Shown: positions 1-11,248 of the stretch, piece by piece
Layout of the letters: each line of letters starts with the position of its first letter
Position numbering within the stretch: the first letter of the stretch is position 1
NCBI GenBank assembly: GCA_021014325.1
Contig: CM037457.1
Coordinates: 4,818,721-4,882,720 of the forward strand
Length of the DNA stretch: 64,000 nt
DNA from: Plazaster borealis
Taxonomy: Eukaryota; Echinodermata; Asteroidea; Forcipulatida; Labidiasteridae
Direction: 5' to 3'
The notes under the pieces: generated by a model
What the model was told of the DNA's origin: nothing
What the model saw: the letters and a program-made list of their open reading frames with translations, nothing else
The model's database searches: none
Translations under genes and position numbers: made by a program

Positions 1-257
1 AGGGACATCGAACATTGTAATTATTTACATGAATATTCACGATTTGTGCCCCCAATCGCAAATATTTACGTACAAATTTGAGTAAGTATTCACGATTTCG
101 ACCCTGTCGCGAACATTTACGCAAATATTTACGTGAATATTTGCGACACAGGCAATATCGCAATTACGTAAAATATTTGCGTGAATATTTGCGATTTGGG
201 GCACAAATCGAGATATTTACTTAAATATTTACGTAAATATATGTGTTCGATGTCCCT
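1..257. mobile_element. Palindromic MITE with AGGGACATCGAACA ends
   Basis: The window opens exactly on the left end (AGGGACATCGAACA) of an AT-rich inverted-repeat element. Its right end at about 243-257 is the reverse complement (TGTTCGATGTCCCT) and is followed by TTAA. The interior repeats variants of AATATTTACGTGAATATT in both orientations, so nearly the whole element can fold back on itself. It has no coding capacity. The right-hand TTAA is typical of piggyBac-type target sites; the left-hand TTAA would lie just outside the window and cannot be seen. Confidence 0.75.
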
Positions 258-1039
258 TTAAAGCCACCGTAGTAATGGGCTGCAAGAGAGACAAAGTTGA
301 GATATGTGTGGCCATGTAAGAAGACAACAGATTGACTAAATTGATGATTCATTAGAATGGCAACAACAAACAGACAAACGAAGGAAGGACGCAAGGACGC
401 CAATGATGACCGAAACATAGTATGTTTACGGCTATACTAGATTAGCAAAAAGGCTTAATGGAAACTTCATACGAAGGAATTGTCTGATGTAGGATCTGTA
501 GATAATGATGTTGATGATGATAACGTCAGGTACACAAAGTGCATTCAATAACTGTTAAAACTATCATTCTAGAGCTATCGATGCTGGACAGTATATAGGG
601 CAAACGGTTGTTGATGTATAGTACGATATTTAGCACAAGAATTTGTATGGAGTGGGAAAAATGAATAATTGATGTTGTGTTTTCGAAACTCAGTGAAGCC
701 ACTTTGACGTATATAAGATTATATTGCATTTGGTAGGGTGCCACTATTGCCTTTACCTGAACGAACTCGAGTTTCGAAAACGCCACCAGTTCACTGAACT
801 ACGTCATGACAGAGCCCGGATGAGCTGAGATTATAACTTGACATTGACACTGTAGTTAGCTCACAGCCGAAGGTGGGAAATACTGTCGCTTTGCACGCAC
901 CATGTGGGTCACGTTTCCTCAGGATGTTGGGTCGTAAAAATAGCCATGGCCTTCTTTATAAGTTGTCAAAAATCTAGATATCCAAAACGGATCCCTTAGG
1001 GGGAGTCTCTGAGGGCTTGGTGCGGGTTGCTGTGTGTCC
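258..1039. other. Non-coding, nothing recognised
   Basis: AT-rich sequence with short unconvincing open frames on the minus strand only. No family or repeat was recognised. Confidence 0.5.
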
Positions 1040-1041
1040 TA

Positions 1042-1239
1042 TAGACGATGTGACCTCTGACGTCATTCGAAAATCATAACATGATGCGCGCGCATGTCGC
1101 CGGGCAAAAGCTTTGTGTACTGACAGCCAGCTATAAAGGACACGCAATGTTACCATGAGTACGCGTCTTCTTGCCTGGCGGAAACATGACTTTTGTCAAC
1201 AGAGGGCGGTTTGAATGTAAACAGAGGTCACATCGTCTA
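1042..1239. mobile_element. 198-bp MITE with TA target duplication
   Basis: The left end TAGACGATGTGACCTCTG is repeated in reverse complement at the right end (CAGAGGTCACATCGTCTA). Each end is flanked by TA (1040-1041 and 1240-1241), the target duplication of Tc1/mariner-type elements. The interior (CRE-like TGACGTCA, ATGCGCGCGCAT) is non-coding. This would be a non-autonomous copy mobilised by a transposase encoded elsewhere. Confidence 0.7.
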
Positions 1240-2280
1240 TATGGCAAGGCTGTTTTTAAAAATAGACCATAGACCATTATTATCTGTTTCTTGCGCCATG
1301 ACTAGACATAGCTCATTTATTGGGTATATTATTGTAAACGAGCACTTATTTTTAATTCCTTTATTTTAACTTACAGTAGGCCTACATGAGATTTGTGAAA
1401 CGAAAGTAAAATGTTTTTGAATTGAATTGAGTTGAGTTGATTGCATATAGCAACTGTTTGACTTCATTTTTTCAGGTTAAAGGTTAATACAAGAATCAGT
1501 CAACGCAAAACATTACGGATATCCAATACTCAAAGTCAAAGACAACATTCCTTCCAAGATACCATTATATGAAAAAAAAACACAGTTCTCATTCCTACAC
1601 CATGGAATTTCGTCGACATACCTTGTATGAGGGTCGATTTGAAAACAATATTTCAGTTTGCTTTCACCATGCGGTATACAGGCATTCCTAAAAATGGAAA
1701 CGAAAACAGAATTTTCCTGATGGTGGAATTTTGCATGCTATCATCTCCCTTTGCCTTCACCTTTTCTGAAAAGACACAAAATTTCCGAAAATTATTTTGT
1801 TTTCCCCCAACTTCATGCCTTTGTGATGATGTATAGAGGGTTTGCTTTCTCTGTAGTGCACCGTACTAACACGCATCGATGTGGGTTTTATTTTATGCAC
1901 CAAGAGAGCCAACGAGCTGTAAACAGTTTCAGTATTTTGATTTTGTTTATCAAACTCTGACTGTATTATATTAAAAGTCCTCTCTTTGTCTTTTGTGCGA
2001 TGGAAATGTATGAAGACAGAATCAACTCTTGGCGTCGTTCAAATTCCTAGGCGTTTAATTGACGTTCTTTCCAGTCTATAATTATCTGAAACATTAATGT
2101 TCAATTAACATCATTTCGTGGTGTACTCGTTTTAAGTACACCGAATACAACATTTGTACAGAATATGAAACAGAAGAAGAAACTAGATATTCAGTTTTTG
2201 TGATGTAGGTGTTCGTGAGTAATGTCATCAGATTTGAGTGAATGAATTGGTGAGGAAATTTTACCTTATCAATCCAATGT
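1240..2280. other. Non-coding, nothing recognised
   Basis: AT-rich. Two short plus-strand open frames at 1627-1836 and 1751-1960 overlap each other and look like chance. No motif or splice-bounded exon was recognised. Confidence 0.45.
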
Positions 2281-2282
2281 CT

Positions 2283-2480
2283 GGTTCAGGAGTAAGATAT
2301 TTTCCAATATAAAACCTCAACTTCCGGTTTGAACTGGAAGTAGAGGTCAAATGGGGTCACACTTTGTATAGCGTTTGTTGCCTTTTTGAAGACCTTAACA
2401 ATTATGTATAAACTGTAAACAACCGATGCGTGGTTAAGGAGTTATGATTTTTTCAAATATTAAACTTCAACTTCCGATTT
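2283..2480. repeat. Two direct copies of an AACTTCCGGTTTGA block
   Basis: The phrase 'AAACTTCAACTTCCGATTTGA' type occurs twice (about 2310-2330 and 2461-2482), each preceded by a T/A-rich stretch containing TTTTCCAATAT or TTTTCAAATAT. The spacing is about 150 bp, suggesting a degenerate two-copy tandem repeat. The region from 2481 to 3076 has no other recognisable content. Confidence 0.4.
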
Positions 2481-3080
2481 GACCCCGAATTAGAAGAAAA
2501 GAAGATTAAATGTGAATTTAAGAGACGTCTGTATCGATGTGTTCCTTTTCTGGGTTTCTCATGAAAGTTCCGTTGGTTTTCTCACGGAGGACAAGTGCAT
2601 GGTTTGACAGATTGAGTTTGAACCCTTTACGGGAGGTCATCGTTCTTTATGGCTATCGTAAACGAAACTGTTCCGAAACCTCTTCTTCGAGTGTCTGTTG
2701 ACAACGTTAATGAGGGAAAGGGCTAGTCTTACATAAATAGAGAAATAAACACCCAAGCTGCTGGCATGTCATTTTTTCGAGCCGGGTCCGGTTGGGGTCA
2801 TCCACACCTCTTTTTTTTATAGAAACCGTGGCCTCACGGGTTGTATCGTTTGTTTGCTTGTGAACTTTTCCCCAGCGTGTTTTGGTTTCTTCGGGTTTTT
2901 TATAGTTCAGCTGGGCGATATATGCGACTTTATCAATTAGAATATCATCAAGAATAGAAATATAAGAGTGAAATGAGTATCGATTGTATAGGTCTCCAAA
3001 TGCTATCTTCTGTACCTTGACAATTTGTTTCAGACGGAAATATTTCCAAACAAAAACCTTTTCTCACCCGTCCCCCTTAA

Positions 3081-3446
3081 AGGCATCGTACACGTTTGGT
3101 AATTGTCAAAGACCAGTGTTCTCATTTGGTGTATCCCAACATATGAATAAAATAACAAGCCTGTGAAAATTTGGGCTCAATTGGTCATCGAAGTTGCAAG
3201 AAAATGATGAAAGAAAAAACACCCTTGTTGTACAAATTTGTGTGCTTTCAGATAGGAATAAAAACTTCTTGCAAGAAGTTTTTATTATTTTAGTGAGAAA
3301 TTACCTCTTTCTCAAAAACTACGTTACTTCAGAGGGAGTCGTTTCTCACAATGTTTTATACTATCGACAGCTCTCTGTTGCTCGTTACCAAGTCAGTTTT
3401 TATGCTAATATATATTTTGAGTAATTACAAAACGTGTACGATGCCT
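3081..3446. mobile_element. TTAA-flanked MITE, family B, copy 1
   Basis: The element starts AGGCATCGTACACGTTTGG and ends with its reverse complement (CCAAAACGTGTACGATGCCT with small changes). It is flanked on both sides by TTAA (3077-3080 and 3447-3450). A near-perfect central palindrome, AAAACTTCTTGCAAGAAGTT, lies at about 3261-3285. Three related full-length copies are at 19102, 46019 and 55847. It has no coding capacity. TTAA target choice points to piggyBac-type mobilisation. Confidence 0.85.
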
Positions 3447-3450
3447 TTAA

Positions 3451-4015
3451 ATATAAAAAATTAAAAATAAAAATAAAAACCCCCAACAAAAAACAAACAA
3501 ACAAACAAACACAAAACAAACAAACACCGCAACAAACAAACGAACAAACAATCAAGATAATAAAAAATAATTAAAAAAGCAATATATAATCAAAGGCCTA
3601 AAGATAATTGAATAAAAAACAATATGCAAACAAACAACCTCAAACAAACAATTAATCATTAAAACAATATGCATATGAGCTGCCATCCCATTGAACCCTG
3701 CAGTAGGTATGATCGTGGTGTGATGAGTTCGTCCATTGACGATTTTCATCAGCTGTTTTATGGCGCCAAAATTACCCTTAATTCGCTTTATTCCAAAAGC
3801 GCATCCGTTTGCTTAATGACTCATTAATCTGCATTTAAATTCAAAAAGAAGAAAAAGTTCAATCAAAAGTATATTTAAATTGGGGGAGACATTTATCAAG
3901 TTCAAGGATAAGTTCAATTTTTGTCGGTGAAATCCTATAGCCCAAGCCTTCGGGTTTTGTGTTCGTGATTTGACGTCCGTTCTGAATACTTTATATTTAA
4001 ATTAGCCTTCAGTCG
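3451..4015. repeat. A-rich (AAAC)n tract, then unrecognised DNA
   Basis: Positions about 3460-3560 are a simple repeat of AAAC/ACAA units directly after the MITE. The rest, to 4015, is AT-rich and has no recognisable feature. Confidence 0.6.
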
Positions 4016-4019
4016 TTAA

Positions 4020-4402
4020 AGGTGTTATACAGGGTTGGTAGAGCTGACAAATAGTCGTAGACAGTGTTCATGTTTTGTGTGATCAGTGATCAACCATATA
4101 AACCTGTGAAAATTTAGGCTTAATCCATTGTGTGATTGGGGAGAGTGAAAAACCGTGCATAATTTTCAGCATGTAAACACATTGTCCTTAATTTTGAATG
4201 GGGATGTCAACCGAAATCAGCTGTTGCGTTTTTTTAGGTTTTCAGATATAGTTTTCTCGAATTGGACTTCTTTTCAGAGGGAAATAACATTACACAGAAT
4301 GGTTCTAGGTAGTATGAACTTCATAATCAGTAATCTTTCAGACTGTAAAATCAAACAATTATATTTATCTTTCATTACCAATCCTGTATAAATATAATAC
4401 CT
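4020..4402. mobile_element. Diverged TTAA-type MITE related to family B
   Basis: Left end AGGTGTTATACAGGGTTGG after TTAA (4016-4019). The right end reads, in reverse complement, AGGTATTATATTTATACAGG followed by ATTGGTAAT, and is followed by TTCA in place of TTAA. The internal phrase CCTGTGAAAATTTAGGCT matches family B (CCTGTGAAAATTTGGGCT). It is probably an older sister family or a degraded member. Confidence 0.55.
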
Positions 4403-4490
4403 TTCAGCACTGTGTGCACGGTGAAGAAGCAAACTCAAGACGTGCTTTGGTCTGGAATCGAACCCACGACCATGTAGATGACGTGACCTA
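4403..4490 (-). mobile_element. tRNA-like SINE head fragment
   Basis: On the minus strand a B-box-like GTGGGTTCGATTCC follows an A-box-like stretch (4441-4490). A similar arrangement is at 11629-11870. There is no full cloverleaf, so it is a tRNA-derived SINE remnant rather than a functional tRNA gene. It abuts the MITE at 4486. Confidence 0.4.
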
Positions 4491-4798
4491 TCCACGTAAC
4501 CTTTGTTTACAAAACGAGTGACCTTGTACATTCCATAGCCTTTCTGGCAGGCAAGATATACTACACTAGTCATATATTGGGAAATGTTTACATTTTGTAT
4601 CATAATCTCCACATAAATTCAAGTCTTATAAAAGTAACAACTGAACAAGTTTTGAGATGTACCCCCCTTTCTTCATGTCAAAATTTGATTGTGTTTTGTG
4701 TGTTTTCTTCCACTGAGCTGTGCACACATCGTGTCTGCAGGAAGTCCAGGTTCGATGACTCTTTTGTAAACGTGTGATGTCACAGGTTACATGGTCTA
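4486..4798. mobile_element. MITE family C, copy 1
   Basis: The ends are imperfect inverted repeats sharing GTAACCT and GTTTACAAAA: left 'CACGTAACCTTTGTTTACA', right, in reverse complement, 'CATGTAACCTGTGACATCA' then 'CACGTTTACAAAAGAG'. The interior phrases ACATCTCAAAACTTG(T/A)TC, CTTGAATTTATG and TTGCCTGCCAGAAAGG recur in the copies at 9403, 18661 and 26616. Non-coding. Confidence 0.7.
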
Positions 4799-6660
4799 TC
4801 ATTACTTGTTAACAACAACAACAACATCAACAATAAAACAGGGGAAGCTCCATTGCGCTCAAACATAATTTACAGTTCAAACGGGGTACTCTTAAGCAAT
4901 GCTTATCCATTGCTCGACCATGTGTTTCAGAGCGACACAATATCAATACCAGCATGATGCCCCGAATGTTTATTCGCTTCCCAATCTTCTCAAAAGGCGT
5001 AAGCCACCCACGCCCCCTCTTATGAAAATAATGAACATGTTGTTCACAAACGCACTCGTCATGAACCTGTTTTTTTGTTGATTGTGACACCGTTTTATGA
5101 AGAAACAACATTTTGATATTTTTGTATGTTTGAGCAGAGAAATTAAGGACGATTGAGAAAACCAGCTTCGCGCCGTTTTCACTTGTTACACCAAGCTTGT
5201 ATGCGTGCGCATCCACGGAATATGATAAATGACTTGCAGTTGTTCTCATTTCGAGGTTTTTGACAAGTTGGGGCCTTTTGACGTCGACCTAATTACGCCT
5301 TCAAAGAAAATATGTACGCGGCCTTCATAAAAATGGCTTTGTTCAGGCTTGGTAAATGAGAGTTTATTTATTGTCAGCTGCTGAATGGTGCATCCCTGAA
5401 AGAACAACTCATGAAAGTGATATTATTCCGAGCGCTGGTGACTCATACAAAAAGGGGACCTTGTCGGCTTCTGAAGTTCCGGAATTTTTTAGCAGGACCG
5501 TACTTTTCGCAGTAACTGCACACACAGCTTGGATTTGCTCCACTCCCTGCAGCATTTCGTTATGTGGTCGGAGTCTTCAGGTTTCATCAAACACCCGTTC
5601 TTGTGTTCTAGGGAATTTCTGTTTTGAAGTCATCAAAATCAATCGGTGCTGTATCCAGATGTGCTGGAAGCGGACTATGCGTGCGATACTGTTTCAGGAT
5701 ACCTGTGGGAACTAAACTCGGCATGTAGCATGCTCTGCCTGGGCTGACACTCTCTCCGCATGGGCTGACTGTATTCTGAGAAGTTCCACCGTCCTCTGAT
5801 TTTGTCAACCTGTAGCACAAGGACGATTCAGTCAGCACTCATAACTTTATTGATTTCAGACCACCCCATTTCGAAGTTGTCAGATTATGTCTCCTCTACT
5901 ACTCTATCAACAGAAGAACCTGTCGACCTTATGTGGATTATTATGAGTGGTTTCTCTCGCGCCATTTTGGACCTCTCGTGGATTCTAGTAACTAGAACTA
6001 GTAACCCCGCCCGGTTGTTTGTTTCTCTGGCCAGCTAGCTGCGGAACGGCGGAAGTCGACCCTAATCCCGGACCGTCTGACCATGGTCTGACCATGGAGC
6101 TATACCCCCTTACTTTGCCAAACTGATAGTGGTCAGGATAACCTATATTCTGCCTACGAGTTTGCTTGTGTATACTGCTGCACACCTTTGAACCCTGTAA
6201 TTAAACACTTTGTCTTTGGTGTGTGTTTATCCCGTGGGGTAGAATGTTTGGTTTGGACTCCATCGTTTACTTGTGGTGTTGTGCCTTCGAAGTAAGTACT
6301 TAAAGGGACTTAGCACGCATGCAATAACAACAGCCGCAGTCCGTCTGAGCATAGAGATTCTTCTGAGCACGAGTGACTTGTAATGTGTGGACGTGACTCG
6401 TGCATGGACCAATGATACAGCATTTACAGCTTCAACCATTGGTAACTTTATTATAGATGAAGGACAGGGAACTTTCTCTATGGTTACTTTGATCATTTCT
6501 CTATGCTTTGATCGATCCATATTTCACTTGAGCGCATACACAGTACTGGTTGTACCTCACACACAAATCAATGAAGCACCACAATGCGGCAAAGGGTTGA
6601 CTATCAAAAGTCAACGGATAGCAGTTTGCGATTAGATTGGACGAGTAATAATTCGTTTCC
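4799..6660. other. Upstream region, no gene recognised
   Basis: Several open frames occur (minus 4827-5249, plus 5356-5715, minus 5608-5838, plus 6387-6635), but they overlap on opposite strands, have no recognisable domain and are not clearly bounded by splice sites. A TTAA followed by AGGGACTTAGCACGC near 6300 could be a lone transposon end. Confidence 0.4.
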
Positions 6661-6665
6661 ACGAT

Positions 6666-6673
6666 TATAAATA
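6666..6673 (+). promoter_or_regulatory. Candidate TATA box of the sulfotransferase gene
   Basis: TATAAATA is a consensus TATA box about 470 bp upstream of the start codon at 7135. If it is used, transcription would begin near 6697 and give a 5' leader of about 440 nt. The GC-richer stretch that follows (about 7060-7500) fits a 5' gene end. No initiator was identified with certainty, and the true start could be elsewhere. Confidence 0.25.
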
Positions 6674-7134
6674 AACCATGCGCGCAGAGCTGGTGCGCGT
6701 GGGACTCGCATTTTGGACACACAGTTGCCGTTCAGTGTAGTGGAACGCCCCTGCGTTGACACGGTGTTCATTTGTGGCTATTGTCAACATCGCTATGGTT
6801 TGTGGAATCTTCACACTCACCCGCTGTAAACTCAGTGTGACTGCGAACCAGACGACCACGAAACCTTCATTGTCTACAGCTGTACTACATTCGTGCTGCC
6901 GATGAAGGCAACTGTAAAATAACTTACCGTACATGTACCTCTCCACAAAGACATGTGTTGAACACTCTTTGGACCGAAGTAGTTCACCTTGAAATTGCTG
7001 AAAAAGGATACTGAACAAAAATGGCATCAACAAGGTAGCACGAGATTTTTCCTCGCAGGTAGTGAGGAGGAGGTTTTTTTGGGGGACTCCCACCGGCCAG
7101 ACCCATTTGCTGGCCCGGGCAAAGTTTTTCCGGC

Positions 7135-7545
7135 ATGTCGAACAAAACTCTCCGGAATACTCTGACCTGGTTCACCTTTGTCGTCGCTTCTGCCGTTGTG
7201 TTTGTCTTAGGAATTTTACAAGGGTGGAACCCCAAATGGCGGACAACGTATTATGTCTACGACGAGCACGTTTCACATGCACCCACCACACCGCCCGTCC
7301 TGCTCGTCCGCCGCCGGGGAGGAGCCACCGACAACGGTGGCGCCCCGGCGGTGGTTGCCGGCAACAAACTCCGTGAGCTTCACTCGAAATCGCTTGATCA
7401 CGGGTTCGCATCCAGTGACGGGCCTTCTGAATTGCGCAGTGATTACGTATTCAAGGAGAAACTTGGACTTTCTCCTCCCGGATCCATAAATACCACGGTG
7501 GGAGATATACGACGGGAGTTTGCCAAGAATGTCTTAAAAACGAAG
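7135..7545 (+). CDS. Golgi carbohydrate sulfotransferase, exon 1 (N-terminus)
   Basis: First coding exon, residues 1-137. ATG at 7135 has a purine at -3. Residues 1-9 are short and basic, residues about 10-29 (TLTWFTFVVASAVVFVLGIL) form one uncleaved membrane anchor, and the rest is a low-complexity luminal stem with an N-T-T sequon at residue 119. This is the type II topology of Golgi sulfotransferases. The exon ends AAG|GTAATT at 7545/7546 in phase 0, matching the phase-0 acceptor of the catalytic exon at 25414. The frame stays open for only five codons past the donor. The link to the catalytic exon is inferred from phase, topology and order; a small intervening exon cannot be excluded. Confidence 0.75.
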
Positions 7546-8279
7546 GTAATTGTCGGGTGACTCATTCTATCAAATAGTTCTACTGCTTTAAATATGAAGA
7601 GGATGTAGAGTTTTATTTAATAATATGTAAAAGCTTGTAATCGTGGGTGTTAACTACTTTAAAGGTGTGCAATCATGGCTTGGTATTCACTGATATACAG
7701 CCAAACCTAGCTGCATGATGCAGGGTCAAGGCCAAGCTGTCGAACCTCAGCCCAAGGTGTGCCGCAAGGTTCCATTTTTTGTCCATTCTATGGATTCTGT
7801 ATGCACAGGAGTATCAAGTTGATTTGTTGACGTTGTTTTTAGGGGTAAATTAAGAGTAAATTGATTCGTAAGGTTTTTTTATGGAAGCCTAGTCCACTGG
7901 GCTGGGCTGGTGTTATTCGGCTCATCATGTTCTTACATTAGTAGAACTTCAAGTATATACAGGGATTTTTTTGCAGGTTAATTGAACGGAAACGTAGGTA
8001 GAATCTCCTTCCACCCGCCCCACTGTGCACTGCATGATGTTTGACACATTGCCAAAGCCCACTTAATGCAATTAATAATTAGTAATTTTCAGATCGATCA
8101 TTAAATGCCCGTGTGATGGCAATGCTCCTCGAGTGGCTATTTTATTTATGAAAACCGATATTAAAATTAAATTGAGAGCTAACATTATTTGTGATGTCAA
8201 AATTTTTACTAATATAGCTGTTAGCTAATAAATGACAATAAAAACCATCCCAACCAGCTTTTTGAACTATTCAACATGA

Positions 8280-8700
8280 TGGGCTCAACATGAATAATTC
8301 ACAGATACGTACTAAAATACAACATTTACGATGTGATGGTCAAAACATATACTATTTTAAGGAAGTACGTTGCAATCAAACTAAAATACAATTTCACAAC
8401 GTGATTGTACTACTACTAAAAAACTTAAATAGACCTACAACGTTTACAACGTGACTGATGGTCACAGCATTAGTTAAAACGTTGAGACAACGTAGCTGTT
8501 ACAACTTCAATACTATACCAAAAATACAATTTGATGATAACTTTCATAACCTCAACTTAAATATTACGTTTTAATGTTGCCAAAAAACCCAAAACGTGCA
8601 GTCAACGTGACTGCCACAACGCAAATACTACTTTTAAATAATACCGAAACATAACTTGAGAGCAACGCGACCGCAAAGGTCAAAGTGGGTCACGTTTCTA
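8280..8700. repeat. Degenerate repeats rich in CAACGTGA/ACAACGT
   Basis: Motifs such as CAACGTGA, ACAACGTTTA, AACGTGACTG and ACGATGTGATGG recur many times in about 420 bp, with ACTAAAATACAA phrases between them. It looks like a decayed tandem repeat, but no clear period can be fixed by eye. The flanks 7546-8279 and 8701-9402 are AT-rich with nothing recognised. Confidence 0.35.
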
Positions 8701-9402
8701 AATAAAATGTGCTGTAAGCTTCAAGACGGTACAAAGATTATAACTTCAGAAGATGTTATTTTTTTAACTTTGAAATAATGTAATTTGACACCCAATGACG
8801 TCACGATGACGGAAACATTTTTTCATACCAAATGTTTGTATATAGCTACAGTATGAAATAAGGAGTTTTCCCCATGCAATGCATTCGAACGAAAACCCTG
8901 TTGCCATTTCTACATTATTTTTACTTCCTTGTGAATATAATCTAATAGGGGAAAGTACCCACTTCTGAGTAAAGAAACTGAAGCATCAGGAACAAAGAAG
9001 TAAAAGCATAACAAAAGCAAAACACGTATCAGGTTGGTTGCCAAGAACATGGAGATATAAAGAAGCGGCAGTTCACAAGCATTGTTGCGACCACTGGCCT
9101 TCTTACTTATATAACATGCTGTATAGCAAATGTGTTGACTTTATTGTGTCTTCTGCCTTTGCCTTTATTGACAGAATTATGCCTCAAGGCCCCTATCAAC
9201 CAACCCTTCAAAATCAAACAACGTGTTTTGTTTGATTCTGTTTGACCATATAAGTGCACCTCTCCCTATGGTATGGTTGGACCTTGCTCTATGCTTGGAC
9301 TGAGGACTGCACTGGTAAACTGACCATGCTTTACAATAGGATCAGGCATACTTCCATAATCAGACTTCCAACATTTCGAGTGCTTTTCATTCAATGTATT
9401 TA

Positions 9403-9770
9403 TAGACCATGTAACCTGTGACATCGCATATCGTTTACAAAAGAGGTAAATCTAGTATTGGATGGAGTGGGCACATCTCAAAACTTGTTCAGCCTGTTAT
9501 TTTGTACAACTCTTGAATTTATGGAAGTTATGACACAAAATTTAAAATTGCCCGTATAACCAGTGTAGTTATTTTGCCTGCCAGAAAGGCTCAGCAGGAA
9601 TGTACAACTTACAAGGAGATTTGGTGCTTGATGGGGGGGGGGGGGGGTACCTATGTGCAAAAGGAAAATAGTGTGTTAAAGTATGGGAACATTGGGGGGC
9701 GGGGTACCGGGTACCCTCTCATATCGGGCGAGGTATAGGTCACTTTTTTTGTATACAAAGGTTTGCAAGG
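9403..9770. mobile_element. MITE family C, copy 2
   Basis: Begins TAGACCATGTAACCTGTGAC and continues into the family's TTTACAAAAGAGG, ACATCTCAAAACTTGTTC, CTTGAATTTATGG and TTGCCTGCCAGAAAGGCT phrases. It ends with an altered terminus (GTATACAAAGGTTTGCAAGG). An internal poly-G run (about 9635-9648) and a GGGTACC-rich patch are insertions or expansions relative to copy 1. Confidence 0.65.
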
Positions 9771-10435
9771 TATTTACATGTACATGTATGTACATGTACC
9801 ATTATGGCCTTCCGTTGAACCAGTAAATTTAGAAAATTGCCTCATTCTGATATTTCGTTGCCAGAATGACATCCGCAGTTCATTCGGGTTCGTCATCTCC
9901 TCTCGGCAATCTCATTCGAGCACTTGTTGATGTTCCGATCTGAGGGTCTAATTAATGGCAGGATGAGGCATCGCGTGGGGTTTTTCGGGGGCATATTAAA
10001 GGAATAGGTTTATGTTGGTCATGATCGAAATGTAAGCGACCAGTTTCAATCTGAAAGCTCACAGTCAGTTTGAAGAAAATAGCATTTTAAACAAAATATC
10101 TGCAAGCGTTTTTGAGAACTCAACTTACAAATGTGACATAGCAAAATTGAGTTTCGAAAATGTTTTACAAAATGCCATTCGTACCAGACAAATTATTGTA
10201 CAGAACGTTCTTTCAAATGACTGCATGGTTTGTTTTTAGAAGACACGTTTAGTTTGATGTTTTACGTTTTAATAGTTCTGAGTGATGGCATTGAAGACGT
10301 TTGTCTGTTTGTTTGTTTGTTTGTTTGTTGTTGGTGAAACCATGGTGAAACTCATCAGTATGGCTTTCCCGTTGAAATTTCTTTGAAATGGGCATCAGGT
10401 GCTAACGTTCCAACAAGTTAACATTCACTTGACAG
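9771..10435. other. Intron sequence, little recognised
   Basis: Contains ACATGTACATGTATGTACAT near 9776-9798 and a (TTTG)n tract near 10303-10330. Otherwise unrecognised. Confidence 0.5.
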
Positions 10436-10610
10436 TGTGTTCACACTGCACGAACTGGGGTGTTCAAATTGATACCATGGGTGTTGTCACATAGATACCC
10501 AAGAGAGAATCAAAATTAACATCATATAAAAATGGTGTTAAACTAACACCAAGGTGATTGTGTTGGCAGAAATTAGTGTTATTTCAACACCCTAAAAGAT
10601 GTAAATTGTG
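10436..10610. mobile_element. Short MITE-like repeat with GTGTTAAA/TTAACACC phrases
   Basis: Carries CACTGCACGAACTGGGGTGTT, GAGAGAATCAAAATTAACATC, GTGTTAAACTAACACC and GTGTTATTTCAACACCC. Similar phrases occur at 21210-21335 (ATGTTAATTTTGATTCTCTC, TTTTTGCAGTGTA) and inside the split minisatellite at 24682-24842. I read these as copies of one short inverted-repeat family (family D). Ends are approximate. Confidence 0.45.
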
Positions 10611-11008
10611 ACTCATTTTTTTGTATCTTTATGTGATAACATCCATGCATGCAGTAGCAGTGCATGCTCCTCGTCTGACCTTTATTGAAAACAGAAAAAC
10701 TTTGCTGGAATATATGATAATCGACTCTCAATGCTATAAATCAATTTACGCATATTCTAAGACATTCCCGATCGTTTTGACGTAGATGTTGCCTCCTTGT
10801 TTATCAGTCATCGTCCGCGTTATCAAAACAATGATTTGGAACGTTCCTCAGGATGGTTGGCGCTTGTATCGTTTTAAAGGCCGTGACCATATTCAGTAAA
10901 TTAGCCAAAATATTCTCCCGAATACAAAATGTCAAGTACATTTGTCAGGCTTGTGATTTCTCCGGTATTTTTCCTGATTTCAGGATATTCTCAAAATCTC
11001 CTTGAGTC
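10611..11008. other. Intron sequence, nothing recognised
   Basis: Mixed-composition sequence without recognisable motif or repeat. Confidence 0.5.
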
Positions 11009-11208
11009 CAGGGGCGGATCCAGGATTTTCCAAACGGGGGGGCGTGATTTTTTTTCAGAATGAAAGACCGCGCCATCCCCAGACAGCATTTTATTTTTCT
11101 GCACTGCGAAATTGCCAATGCACTAATGAGTATGACTTCTGATTTGTTTTTTTCTCTTTTTTTTTTTATTGGGGGGGGGGGGCGCCCCCCCCCCTGGATC
11201 CGCGCCTG
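11009..11208. mobile_element. 200-bp hAT-type MITE with CAGGGGCGGATCC ends
   Basis: Starts CAGGGGCGGATCCAGG and ends CCCTGGATCCGCGCCTG, an inverted repeat of about 16 bp. Ends beginning CAGGG(G/C)CGGAT are typical of hAT-derived MITEs across animals. The flanks share GAGTC but no clean 8-bp duplication is visible. Long T and G/C homopolymers fill the right half. Confidence 0.65.
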
Positions 11209-11248
11209 GAGTCTTCCAATTTTCTTGGAAGAAGTAAAGCAATATTAA

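Noticed and set aside
4827..5249. 140-residue minus-strand open frame
   Set aside because: No recognisable domain, overlapped by frames on the other strand, and no splice or promoter support.
6665..7093. 142-residue minus-strand open frame upstream of the sulfotransferase
   Set aside because: No family similarity recognised; it lies over the presumed 5' leader of the gene on the other strand.
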